This document shows positions 10,350 through 21,784 of a stretch of 64,000 bases of DNA, one piece after another. This stretch comes from Diphasiastrum complanatum (taxonomy: Eukaryota > Streptophyta > Lycopodiopsida > Lycopodiales > Lycopodiaceae). The stretch lies in assembly GCA_029204225.1 (NCBI GenBank), contig MU832191.1:1-64000 (forward strand), given 5' to 3'. The stretch's first letter is position 1. Each line of letters opens with the position of its first letter. The notes under the pieces are model-generated. The model was not told the origin of the DNA. It made no database searches and saw only the letters and a list, made by a program, of their open reading frames with translations. The position numbers and the translations under genes are program-made.

Positions 10350-11070
10350 TCAACTGAGGAACTGAAAGTTCAATATATCTGACAGGTCGGCTGGATGGGC
10401 TGTGCCTTTTCCCTTGAGGTCTTGAAACTGATCTTCGATGAAGATGTCATCCCGATATCTTCGACTCAATGGGATCAAACAACTTGTAGGCTTGATCTGA
10501 TATAGTGTAACTGATGAAAATATATTTGATACTTTGGAAGTTGAGCTTCTTCTTGAGATCGTGAGGAATCTGTGCATAAGCAGTACATCCAAAGACTCGT
10601 AAGTTTGATAAAGAAGGTTTGGTATCTGTCCAAATTTCAAATGGTATTTTGTTTGAGAGACCTTTAGTAGGACATATGTTCTGAATATAGGTTGTTGTTG
10701 AAACAGCTTTAGGCCAGAAGGACTTCGGAAGTGTCGCATGTGATAACATGCACTTTGCTGATTCGACTAAGGTTCTGTTCTTTCTCTCAACAAGACTATT
10801 TGACTGAGGCGAATAAGAGGTAATGTACTGTTTCTCAATGCCATTGTTAAGACAGTACTCCCGGAATTCGGTGGAAGTGTATTCTTCCCCATTATCTAAC
10901 CTCAATGCTTTGAGTCGTTTACCAGTTTGATTTTCTGCATGCTCTTTGAATTGTCTGGACTTGATGAAAACTTTTGATTTATGTTTAATGAAATAAACGA
11001 GTGTTCTTCTGGAGAATTCGTCAATAAAGGTAATGAAATACTTTGCATCTAGCAATGATGGAGTTTGCAT
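10350..11070 (-). pseudogene. Copia-1 integrase core
   Basis: An open frame of 207 codons (11070-10447) carries the catalytic triad: FIDEFSR (Asp), LRLDNGEEYTS (Asp) and SLVERKNRTL (Glu), then FWPKAVSTTTYI and VFGCTAYAQIPHDLKKKL of the integrase C-terminal part. The usual DNGGEY reads DNGEEY. A neighbouring frame continues to 10350. It joins the pre-integrase segment on its right through a broken junction near 11100-11150. Minus strand, same element as the gag and RNase H pieces. Confidence 0.85.
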
Positions 11071-11151
11071 AGGTCCACATATATCCGTATGAACAACATC
11101 TAACAGACCTTTTGTTGCATGCCTATGACTTGATCTAAAAGAAATCCTAGT

Positions 11152-11720
11152 CTACTTTCCAAGGATGCACCTATGGCAGACATGGAAATTGACTTTACCA
11201 GAAGGATAATCGAGATCAAGAGCCATGGATTGTCTAGATATGTTCAAAACATATGCATAATTCAAGTGTCCTAAGCGATGATGCCATAGTAATGCTTTAT
11301 TGACAAGAATAGAGATTTTCAAGACTTGACTAGAATCAGAATAACAATGTGCCAATCTATATAAGTATCCATGTCTCTTGCCGAGTGCAAAGATCTTATT
11401 ACTCCTATCAAAAATTCTGCATTGATCAGACTCAAACTCCACCTTATGATCTAAATCTGTAATTCTACTTATTGATAACAGATTTGTAGAGAGTTTGAGA
11501 ACATACAAGACTTTTGACAGTAGTTTGAATTGATCTTGCTAGAATCTCAATCTTACAGTACCTTCACCTTTGATAGTGTGAGTACTATCGTCACCAAGAT
11601 GAACATACTTCTTTGTGTTGTAAGGCGTATATGATTGGAAAATCTCACCATGATTGGTCACATGTTGAGTAGCTCCAGAATCCAAACATCCGAATTCGCG
11701 TATTTATCTTTGACCATAAA
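11152..11720 (-). pseudogene. Copia-1 protease and GAG-pre-integrase segment
   Basis: The frame at 11508-11152 gives LLWHHRLGHLNYAYVL and VCHRCILGK, the HHCC zinc site ahead of integrase. To the right, a different frame reads CLDSGATQHVTNHGEIFQSY (about 11640-11700), an intact aspartic protease active site (DSGAT), linked by GEGTV sequence. The protease and pre-integrase frames are separated by at least one stop. Confidence 0.8.
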
Positions 11721-12175
11721 AGCGCCTTTGTCCATTTCAACTTGAGGAGATGCTGTAACTGTATTTGCTTGTTGATCAAGTTGCTTGGCTGCATTCTTCG
11801 CTTTGAGAATTTGGCAATCCTGGATCTCATGGTTATTGCGTTTGAAATACCTACAAAACATCTTCTTCTTCGACGAATGTGAATTTTATGATTGTTCTTG
11901 ATTTTGAGTCTATTTCAGATTCGATGCAGACTGCTTGGAACTTTTCTACTTCTATTGTTTTGAACTCTTGTTGACATATAGAGCATGAGACGAGGAGGTA
12001 GATGAAGTGTCTTGACTTCTTCAATTATCTTCTTGCAGCAACAGTGATAACTCTGGTAAGAGATAAATATGAGTGTGTTGTGATGATCATCACCCAATTT
12101 TGTTGCAAGAGATTCTTAAACTGGTTAATATGATTCTGAAGAGAATCACCATTTGACATCTTGAGTGTGAAGAGT
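11658..12175 (-). pseudogene. Copia-1 gag 3' part with zinc knuckle
   Basis: From the insertion junction at 12175 the frame reads RKLFTLKMSNGDSLQNHINQ, the conserved Copia gag (UBN2) segment. NWVMIITTHSYLSL follows; a short stretch that normally lies between is deleted. A CCHC-like FCRYFKRNNHEIQDC occurs at about 11861-11815. The gag start lies at 15243-14930, on the other side of the nested element. Confidence 0.75.
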
Positions 12176-12249
12176 TTCCTTGTTGTGTCGCCAATGTAGT
12201 ATAGGGGTTCGTTGTTGGGAGCGACAACCTCGCCTTTCACCTGCATAGC

Positions 12250-12480
<231 letters not shown>

Positions 12481-13489
12481 AAACGTGAAGTGAGACCATC
12501 AAAGCTTTATTTAGAAGAAGATGGAAAATACAATACAAAGAAAATGGCTCCCTCTTATAGTTTTTAGAGGTGAGCCTCCTTCACTCTGATTGGCCACTTC
12601 ATTGAGGCAAGGATTCTAATCCAAGACTTTCAAATAAACACAACTTCAATTTAATGGTTCTAAAAAAGCACTAGACAAGTCACATGAATCATGTGAGTCT
12701 TACTTTGTGCAACTTAGATTCCTTATTTTTCAGCTTGACTTTGTGAACTTGGGCCTCAAACTTATTTATTTACACCTAGGGCCCAAGTCACTAGAACACA
12801 ACTTAATTTATTTAACTAGTGTGCTCATTGGGCTGGGCTTGATCTGTTCAGAAATCGGACAATCTTTCACTAGTGTTTCATCAGGGAACTTCTTTAGCTT
12901 AGATAATCTTGCAAGAGCGGTCTCCATAGTTCAACTGGCTGATGTATCGCTTCCGTGATGTGCAAAGGTCGAGATGTTTCAACTTTGTTTTTTTTTTTTG
13001 AGTGAGAAGAAGAAGAAGAAGAAGAAGAGAGGAGTACGTAAAAAATATTGATCAGTAAGGATGGAAAAGTAAAATAGAAATGGATGTAACAGATGAGAGA
13101 GAGGATGGAAGATGGAATGGAGATGGACGAGAAAAATGAAAGTGAAGGATGGATGGTATGGGTGGCACTAGTTTCTCTAGGTACTGATCGGCTTGATCTG
13201 AGGTTCATTCACTTGCTTCAGTCCAGGGATGTTGAATCTTGATGGATATTGTGACTGCAACCTAGATTTGACAAGATTTGATCAGTTTCAGTTGGCTAAT
13301 AGTGTGATTTTAGCCCTTTTTCTTGGTTTTTTCCTGATATCTCTCTGAACCTAGCTCTGATTGACAGTATCTGAAGTAGATCTTGCGAATGATCCTATCT
13401 GCAAAGGTTACTCAGTGCAAGGGTTGGTCATGCGAGGGTTCTTTGTACTGTTTTGCAGTCAATAAACCATTTTTCTCCCAATATACTGG

Positions 13490-14130
13490 GAACTAACTCT
13501 CGCCCTCTTATCAGTAGCTGGATCTGGGTTAGATCTAACTTGTGTGAAGCTTGCAAAGGTTCTTTCCCAGTGATGCGAGAGTTATTGATGTCTGTGAAAG
13601 TTCTTTAGATAAAAAATTTACTTTTTTACTTCTCAGTGGTACGAGAGTTATTGATGTCTACGAGGGTTCAAAATCACTTTTTGGCTCATAGAACAATCAA
13701 TAATTCAAACTAACTCTCGTAGGCTCTTCTGTGTCCTTGTCTCACTAATATGGAACTTCAGAAGCTTATGCGAAGGTTACTTACCATAGAAAATCAAAAT
13801 TTTGATGTTTGCGAAGGTTCAGCCTGATTTTCCCATCTTTTTTAACTAGAAAACCTTCGCACAGGGGTTTAAACTTCAAACTAACTCTCGTAGGATTTAC
13901 TGTGTCCTGGTCTCACTGAGATGGAACTTCAGTAGCCTCTGCAAAGGTTAGTTTTCAGTTTGAATTTTTTTTTAAAATTTTCCAAGGGTTTTTTGAATTT
14001 TTATGGGTTTTTTCTGAGTTTTTTCAAAATTTGCTGGGAACTAACTCTCGCAGGCTTTTACGTAGGTCTGGGATAGTACCCTCTAGAGCTATTGCCAGTC
14101 ATGCAAAGGTTCATGCCCAGTGGTTTTGAG
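13490..14130. repeat. Degenerate tandem repeat within the nested LTR element
   Basis: Four units begin GAACTAACTCTCG at about 13490, 13706, 13879 and 14039, and each contains a GCRAAGGTT motif. Units are about 160-215 bp long. The second and third share long stretches (TCTCACTRAKATGGAACTTC). There is no ORF. This is the internal domain of the nested element. Confidence 0.6.
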
Positions 14131-14553
14131 AAATCAATATTTGATGAGATTTTGGCTCTGTTTTTTCCTCCAAAATGCAGATTTGAACATTTTTTCTGAT
14201 TTTTATGGATTTTTATGGGTTTATGAAAAGAGTTGGAAACTAGGAATTGAACCTCCCACCTCACAATTTCTCCCTACAACACTTCCAAACAAAAAACCAA
14301 GACAAAAACGACAAAATCTCAAAAAAATGGCAAAACTAACACTAAGTCACACTAATCTAACCTCAAAAAATTCAATTTTTTTTTGTAAAAAAGAGAAGAG
14401 AGAGAAGAGGAGAGGAAGAGAAAAAAGAGGAGAAGCTATGCGGCGAGACGAGTGTGTGGCGGTCCCCGGCAACAATTCCATTGTTGTGTCGTCAATGTAG
14501 CATAGGGGTTCGTCGTTGGGAGCGGCAACCTCGCCTTCACTTGCATAGCATGG

Positions 14554-14556
<3 letters not shown>

Positions 14557-14614
<58 letters not shown>
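14557..14614. repeat. (GA)n microsatellite, right LTR of the nested element
   Basis: About 29 GA units immediately after TAGCATGGGGATA, in the same place as the longer tract of the left LTR. Confidence 0.95.
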
Positions 14615-14616
<2 letters not shown>

Positions 14617-14929
14617 ACAAGACAAGTCACATGAATCATGTGAGTCTTACTTTGTGCAACTTAGATTCCTTATTTTTCAGCTTAACTGTGTGAACTTGGG
14701 CCTCAAACTTATTTATTTACACCTAGGGCCCAAGTCACTAGAACACAACTTAATCTATTTAACTAGTGTGCTCATTGGGCTGGGCTTATACACGTAGAAC
14801 GCCAGTGTCTCACACTTATTGCTCTACTGTACTATGACGGGGCCCACTAGGTAAGGCTTGGCCAACAGTATTCTAAGTGGTGGGACCCACTTATTTATTT
14901 GCATACAGGAAATACCCACAACATTCCTT

Positions 14930-15243
14930 CGAAGATGTAACTTGCTATTCACGTCTCTCACATCATATAGTGAGCTCCAAATGTCTTCTTTCAAATTTTT
15001 AGCTTTAGCTATGTGACCAATTTGAGTATCTGATATATTGAGGATAATAAGCGCAAAAGCTTTATCATCCTTCAATTTCCATTTTGAGTCTTCTGTGTCG
15101 TCCTCATGTTTCACTTTGATACGTGTAACAACATCCCATAACTCGTTGGCGATTAGCAAGGTCTTCATCTTAAATTTCCACAAATGATAATTGGATTTAT
15201 TCAGCTTGTCTACGATAAGATCGACTTTACTTTGAGAATCCAT
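14930..15243 (-). pseudogene. Copia-1 gag N-terminus
   Basis: Starts MDSQSKVDLIVDKLNKSNYH followed by LWKFKMKTLLIANELWDVV, the typical Copia gag start, and runs to YDVRDVNSKLHLRR. There it is cut by the nested LTR element. The ATG lies 195 bp from the primer-binding site at 15438-15448, as expected for a leader. Confidence 0.85.
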
Positions 15244-15437
15244 TGGAACTTAGTCTGTCGATTGTATCGATGACGCTAAGATGTAGTGATGCCAACAATA
15301 GGAAATCAATTCTCTAATACTGAAAGGATGAAAGGAACTGAAGAATATGATATCAAATTGATATCGCAAAAGATATCAAGTATTAGAGCTTTTCGCTCTA
15401 ATGTCGAAATAGTATTGGGCCCTGATAGAGATTACAA

Positions 15438-15448
15438 CTCTGATACCA
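15438..15448 (-). other. Copia-1 primer-binding site
   Basis: CTCTGATACCA on the plus strand is the reverse complement of TGGTATCAGAG, complementary to the 3' end of plant initiator tRNA-Met. It abuts the LTR end (TGTCAGAAAT, plus orientation). Confidence 0.85.
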
Positions 15449-16459
15449 TGTCAGAAATAAGTGAGTAATGGAATGCGAAAACTTCCTACTTCCAATGCAT
15501 GACTACACCTATCAAAAATTGAACAAAGCAGTAGTGGTGGAAATCATGTTCAATCTTTAGCAACTAACTTTCGCTAGATACTAAGTGATTACATAGCCAA
15601 ACATAAAGTATTGAATTCTCAGACGATTTCTATCAGTTACAAAAGCAATACAGAGATGCATGCATTCTGACACAAACTGAACGCAATAAGAAAATAGTAT
15701 TGATTCAAAAAAACAAGATCAGATGCTAATGAGTGAAAGACAATAGCGAATAGAAACTATGCACTCTAAAGTTGTCTCTGAGTAACTGAGAATAAGTCTG
15801 AAATAAGCAACTCTGCTAATAAGTAGTAGCGCAATATCAACTCTAAAATAAATCTCTAAAAGATTGAGCTAGAATGCTCAAGAGAGTTCAAGTTTGAAAG
15901 CTTGATAGAGAGCTAACAACAATAATTTCTGGTTGTGAATGATCTGCTTTATGAGAGCGCAAAAAACGTCGTGTAATAACACTCAACTCCTTAACAATTC
16001 ACAATATCATTATTGATTGATCATTCTACTTGATCATTGATAATGAGATGTATGAACAACTGATTTATACTAAGTAATTAGGTCGTCAAATGCGATTGCC
16101 AGTTGGCTGGAGTCCGCTGGCATTCATCCAGTTCCTTCTCATAAATAATTGCTGATAAGCGGCGACAATTGACCGTAAACAGTCTATCTGCATAAATGAA
16201 CTAAAACTATCACTCTGCAAAAATGAACTAAAACTGCCACAGGCGACAGTGTCGACTTTTTGCAAAAAAGACGACAGTATCATAAAATCTCATTTCCTTA
16301 ATATTGGGGTAGCTCCACACTTTGCCAGAGTCATTTCCTTAACATTTGAGGCACTTTGAAAAATGTGACTCTGCATTTTTACTAGTAATTCCTGACAGGC
16401 GATAGTGTCGCAAAAAGATGAAAAAGGTGACACTGCATTATTACACAAGATTCTTGACA
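15449..16459 (-). repeat. Copia-1 5' LTR, about 1 kb
   Basis: Lies next to the primer-binding site. In plus orientation it starts TGTCAGAAAT and ends ATTCTTGACA, giving inverted TGTCA/TGACA ends. It is closely matched by 49444-50480. Its outer 300 bp hold several copies of an ACAGGCGACAGTGTCG-like motif, itself partly palindromic. The outer end is set by the similarity limit and is uncertain by a few tens of bases. Confidence 0.75.
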
Positions 16460-17557
16460 AACGACACTGAGGAATTTGCTTACCTTTACAGATTGTAGTC
16501 AAGGAATGCTTGTGTACTATTTTCACCCTAAATCTTTGGTTAATTACGAGACAGACAAGTCTATCATGATTGAATGGTTGCTATCTCCTTGCATATGTTG
16601 CTAGGAATAGAGCTCTTAACTCAAGAGAGTATCTTGTATACTCAGGACTGAGTTAAAGTCATTTTTATCTTGATGGATCTCCTAGAGATTTTGGTAGGAT
16701 GAATGTTTGTACCTTAGTTTTTTGAAAAAATTCTAAGTGTATTGGTACTAAAAAGTATTTATGATAGGTCTACAAGTACTTGTGGATAGTCTTGGACTAT
16801 AATCGTTTGGGTCTTTAACTTTTGAGCATTGATCTCCAATGTAAGGTGACATTTCACCCAGAGATTCATGTAAATTGAGGTTACATGAAGGTGATGTTAC
16901 TAGATTGGAGAGAATCAGACCCAATAGAAAAATTTATCTCTTAGTGTACTTCTAAACATTGATATAGTACTTCAGTGCACGGATAGATAATTTGTGAATT
17001 ATTTCATCTCTAAGTACTTATTTGAAATTGAAGTCAGACTAAGGAATGATTTTTAGGGTAAATGTGAAAGTTACAAGATTGATTTGTTAGCTTTTGAGCT
17101 TGATCTTCATGATTGGTCGGCTGCTCATCCAATATATATTGTAAACTTAGTTTATATGATAATGACAGTTGGATATATTGAAGATTTTACGCATTTGGAG
17201 GACTTATTGCTCAATGTACCTTTGGACCCTAAAAGAGTACTCTGAATAAGAGATGAACAATTGAGAAATCGTTCTATCTCTGAGTGCTTGATTAGGTTGG
17301 CTGATCAGATTGAGGATAATGATTCATGGGAAAGAGTTAAAAGCATGCAATATGGATCTTCCCTAGCTACTCGTTCTGAGGACAGAACTTGATTAAGGGG
17401 GGAAGAATGTTATGTCCATGTTCCGTATGTGGGATTCAAAATAATTCCTGACATGGATAGCGGGTCACTCCAGTGTATGTGGTTGTTAGTTATGCTTCGT
17501 CATTCCGAGCTTGGCTAGTAAAGTAATTAATAATCATATGAGGGCCCAGACCTATAT
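16460..17557 (+). other. No clear gene; polypurine tract and LTR start of a gypsy-like element near 17400
   Basis: No recognisable domain to about 17390. TTAAGGGGGGAAGAATG at 17393-17409 looks like a polypurine tract joined to TGTTATGTCC, the usual start of a 3' LTR of a plus-strand Ty3/gypsy element. The LTR could run to about 17550. The upstream coding region is too decayed to identify. Confidence 0.35.
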
Positions 17558-18118
17558 TTGGACATAGGAACAGTACAAAGATATCATAACCTCGCATCGA
17601 TCTCTAATTCCATAGAGATGTGGGATGCACTCATCAGCAGATTTCAAACCAAATCGCGCAATCAAACCATGCATCTAGAAGATCAGCTTACCTATCTAAG
17701 ATGGGATGGCAAAGATCTCACCAGTTTCATCAGAAAAATGAAGAACATGTTGTCATTACACAATGTTGAAATAGAGCACACAATCTCACAAGAGAAGTAG
17801 CTTAGCTACCTGCTACATTTCCTACCAAGATCATTCCAAACTACTCGGACCCTACTGGCAAAAGATCCTGCCATGAACTTGGAGAGCACCACTCAGATTC
17901 ATGTCTGACAGCTCAGCTTCTATGACAGAAGAGTTTTGTGGATTCGGTGGTGAACCACAAACTTATGAAGAAGCTATCAATAGTCCCGACAAATACAAAT
18001 GGATAAAAGCAATGGAGAAAGAAATGCACTCCATGCAAACAAACAAGGTCTGGACTCTTGAACCAGTACCAGCTGATAGAAAGATTGTCAAATGCAAGTG
18101 GATCTACAAATACAAGTG
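17558..18118 (+). pseudogene. Copia stub: gag joined to the RT start
   Basis: A UBN2-type gag segment (MWDALISRFQTKSRNQTMHL, FIRKMKNML, LSYLLHFLPRSF) runs to about 17890, with one stop at 17798. It is followed directly by the start of the Copia RT: AINSPDKYKWIKAMEKEMHS, then KIVKCKWIYKYK. Zinc knuckle, protease and integrase are deleted. The segment stops at 18118, where minus-strand RNase H of Copia-2 begins. Confidence 0.8.
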
Positions 18119-18119
18119 A

Positions 18120-19280
18120 TATCTCCTGCCCAATCTGCATCTGTGTATCCTTCAAGAATATAGGCAGGTTGGTTGCCTCCATCACAGATACTAAGATGTT
18201 TTGTTGCTGGACATACTTCATGAACTTTATGAGTGTTTTTTAATGGGTTGAACCTGAATTCGATAGGAACTGGCTAAGTGAACTGATCGAGTATGCAAAG
18301 TCTAGTTGAGTGCATAGCATTGCATACATTAGTGAGCCGATAATGGAGTGAAATAAGTATTGTTTTATTTCCTCTTTTTCTTCCTCGGTTTGAGGGCATT
18401 GTTCCTTAAATAATTTCAGACTAGGGTCGAGTGGATAGTAGCTTGATTTATAGTTGGTCATCTCATGTTTTTCCAGCACATTAGTGAGATATCATTGTTG
18501 ATTGATATAAATCTGTCTGTTGGAACGATTTTGATGAATCTGGATCTCAAGGTAGTAATGGGCTGGATCCATATCAATCATCTTGTACTCCTATGCTAGC
18601 ATGCATTTCGTATCCTTCAATAAATTCAGATTGTTACTAAAAAGTAATGTATCATCTATATAAAGAGTGATGATTATGAAGGAAGTAAAAACAGACTTGA
18701 AGTAAACATTCGAGTCTGCCAAGTTCGGAATAAAACCATTCTCGATTAGAAATGGATTGATTTTTTGAAACAGGCCTCTTGGTGACTGTTTCAGACCATA
18801 CAGGCCTTGTGGATTTTGCACATAGGTGCTCTTTGCCCTTGAGCTCATATCCCTCTGTGCGACATATAGATCTCTTCGATAGTCCCATTGAGAAAGGCAG
18901 TCTGGACATCCATTTGGTGGACTTTGAGATCGGTTGTAGCTACAAAGGAGAGTAGTAGTCTAATCAAAGCATGCTTAACGACAGGGCTGAAGGTCTCTGA
19001 ATAATCCAGATCTAGAAACTGGGAGAAGCCTTTGGCAACAAGCCTGGCCTTGAATCGATTTAATCTTCCTTCAACATCATACTTCGCTTTGAATATCCAT
19101 TTGATTCCAGATTTCGATCCTTTGGTAGCTCAGTAACAGTCCATGTTTGATTCTCGATGAGAGAATCGAATTCAGTGTCCATTGCAGCCTTCCATTGGTC
19201 AGCATCAGGTGTCGACATTGCCTTTGAAACAATGTTAGGTTCCTGCACAAAGTAGCAGGCTGGATCATCCATGAATCAGA
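18120..19280 (-). pseudogene. Copia-2 reverse transcriptase and RNase H start
   Basis: The RT starts near 19272 (YFVQEPNIVSKAMSTPDADQ, WTVTELPKDR) and shifts frame. It continues with KARLVAKGFSQF, QMDVQTAFLNG, GLYGLKQSPRG and LYIDDTLLFSNN, a YIDD catalytic motif. It then gives the MTNYKSSYYPLDPSLKLF and GSLMYAMLCTQLDFAYSIS segments. RNase H begins as GYTDADWAGDI and is cut at 18120. Confidence 0.85.
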
Positions 19281-19499
19281 ATGGAGGCTTTCTGGATCGG
19301 TTTGATCTTCTAAGATGAACTTCGATCCTCTGATATAGTTCGACTTCTGACTCTTGGAGCCGGTGTTGAGTTGCTGGTCAATCAGTTGTCGACTCTGGGA
19401 TTTGAAGTCAATGTAGCTTTTTCCTTGTGGTCGAAGAATTGTTCTTTCAAAAAAATGACGTCTCTATTGGTGAATGATTTCTGAGTGTCTAGGTTGTAG

Positions 19500-20019
19500 A
19501 GCTTGTATGCTTTGTGGTCTAGGAAACAAAAATCAACTTTATGCTAGTGTCTTCCAACTTTTTTCTTAGATCAGCAGGGATCTGAGTGTAGGCTATGCAT
19601 CCAAACACTCAAATATATTTGAGTGATGGTTTCAATCCTATCCACACTTCATAATGTGTCTTGCCATTCAGGGCCTTTGTAATGGATCGATTTTATAGAT
19701 AGGTGGCTATAGTAACAACTTTTGCCCGGAATTTCTTTGGAAGAGAGGCATGGGCCAGCATGCTCTTGGCACTTTCGATGAGTGTCTGATTCTTCCTCTC
19801 AACTACGCCATTGGACTGAGGTGAGTAGCTGGTTGTGTATTGCTGATGTATCCCATTGACCTTGTACAAGTCCTTGAATTCGATAGAGTTAAATTCTCCC
19901 CCTCCATCAGTACATACAGCCTTGATATTTCTCTGGGTCTGATTTTCAGCAGACGCCTTGAACTGCTTGAAGAACTTGAAAGTTGTAGATTTGTTATTCA
20001 GCCAATAAGTAACAATCAT
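19500..20019 (-). pseudogene. Copia-2 integrase
   Basis: The frame 20019-19693 reads TDGGGEFNSIEF (second Asp; usually DNGGEF) and NGVVERKNQTLIESAKSML (Glu), then AHASLPKKF. The first catalytic Asp would lie just to the right, in the out-of-frame stretch around 20045. Decayed integrase C-terminal sequence continues to about 19500. Confidence 0.8.
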
Positions 20020-20060
20020 TCAAGAGAAGTTATCAATGAATGTTAGGAAATAGAGGGCTC

Positions 20061-20447
20061 CTATGGAAGTAGTCTGCACAGGCCACAAATGTCGCTATGT
20101 ACAAGATCAAGGAAACCTTTGGAAGTATGAACCGAATCAAAAATAAAAAGAGTTCTAGCATGCTTTCTGATAATACAACTTTCACATGGAGAGGTTGGTT
20201 TGTTGTCAGAAGGAAGATCTTGCACTAGATTTTGAGTCGACATTTGCTGAATACTATTGAAGTTTAGATGGCCTAATCTAAAATGCCAAAGCATATCAGT
20301 CGATTCAGAAGTGGATGTATGAAGAGCTTGGCTATTTGTCGAATAGTAGTGACTAAGCTTGTAGAGATAGCCACATTGTCTACCGAAAGCTAAAACTTTC
20401 CTAGACTTATCGAGTATGGTGCAGCCCTCTGTATCGAATTCAACCAT
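20061..20447 (-). pseudogene. Copia-2 GAG-pre-integrase domain
   Basis: Reads MVEFDTEGCTILDKSRKVLA, then DMLWHFRLGHLNFNSIQQM and PCESCIIRKHAR (H..H and C..C zinc ligands), then LDLVHSDICG leading toward integrase. Position and order match Copia pol. Confidence 0.8.
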
Positions 20448-20599
20448 TCAACTAGAATCAGTGATTCTGCTTATCGAAAGCAGATTCTTGGTAAGGTTAG
20501 GAACATGAAGAACGTCAAACAACAGCTTTACATCACCTATCTAGAACTTGATTTTGACTGTTCCTTCACCTTCGATAAAATGAGATGAGTTGTCTCCAA

Positions 20600-21640
20600 G
20601 TTGCACAACTCTTGAATGGGTGAATGGCTTGTAGCATTGGAACTAGTCTCGATGGTGAGTCATATGTTGAGTTGCTCCACAGAGTCCAAGTACCAGAAAT
20701 CGATATCCTGATGTTCTCCAACCTTGGTCATAAAGGCAGCTTCATCTTCCTCTTGTTGCTAGATCGAGTGACTGGTTGTAACAATATTGGCTTGCTATTG
20801 AAATTGCTTATTCTTCTTCTTCTTGTACTTTAAAGTTCGACAGTCCTTGATGAGATGACCAGTCCTCTTATAGTATTTACAGAATAACTTCTGTCTTTAT
20901 TAAAATGATGAAGGCTCTGAAGTTGATGCTTCATTTGGTACAGTAGCTTGCTGCATGTTGCTCTTCCTATCAGGATAATCTGACTGTGTAGATCTCTTGT
21001 ATCTGAACTTCTAATTTCTTTCTGAACTTCTAATTTCTTTCTGAATATAGCATTTGAGGATCCGATCCTAAGCCTGAGGATGATGTAGTTCTTCCGATCT
21101 CCTCTTGTAGTAGCTTCAAAATTACTCTTGATAGAGTGAGGTGTTCCTGGGTCGAAATTGCCATGACCCAATTTTCATAAACATCAAGTAGACTCGATAA
21201 TAGAGTCATAACAACATCGGAATCTTTAATGACTGGTCCAGTTGCAGTCATCTGCTCCATAAAAAATTTGAAAGTGTTGAGATGACTCAAAAGACTATCT
21301 GCTTCAGACATTCTTAGGGTGAAGAATTTTTTCCTCAAATAAAGTTTGGAAGTGACGTCCCTGATATTGTAAAGAGTTGCTAGAATGTCTCATGCATCCT
21401 TAGCAGTTTGAGCAGCTCATATATGATTGATTGGAGAGTCTTTGATATTGAGAATAATCATGGCAAATGCCTTGCCATCTCTCAATCTCCATTTGGTGAT
21501 GATGGCTTTATCACCTTCTGGCTTGACCTATGTGTCATCATCAACTGTGTCCCATAGTTCTTTGGCAAGTAGAACTACTTTCATCTTGAACTTCCAGAGG
21601 TGGTTTGTCGATCAGAGATAAACTAGAAGATGAATCCATT
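20600..21640 (-). pseudogene. Copia-2 gag and protease region
   Basis: Gag starts at about 21638 (MDSSSSLSLIDKP) and frameshifts at once into LWKFKMKVVLLAKELWDTVD. It continues through MIILNIKDSPINHI to RKKFFTLRMSEADSLLSHLN and NWVMAISTQEHLTLSRVI (21338-21030). A zinc-knuckle-like segment lies near 20870 and a decayed protease near 20650. Frame breaks are frequent. Confidence 0.8.
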
Positions 21641-21772
21641 CTGGTATAGAGTGAGAGATTGTAGGTAGAAACAATGATACCGTAATACTGTTGGTTGTGC
21701 ACTTGCTGAACGATGTCTTGGTAGAAACAAGACTGATAACCTGCAATAGAAATGCAGATTACTAAACCACCC

Positions 21773-21784
21773 GCTCTGATACCA
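21773..21784 (-). other. Copia-2 primer-binding site
   Basis: GCTCTGATACCA, reverse complement of the initiator tRNA-Met site, directly followed by the LTR end TGTAGTAAATAGG in plus orientation. Confidence 0.85.
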
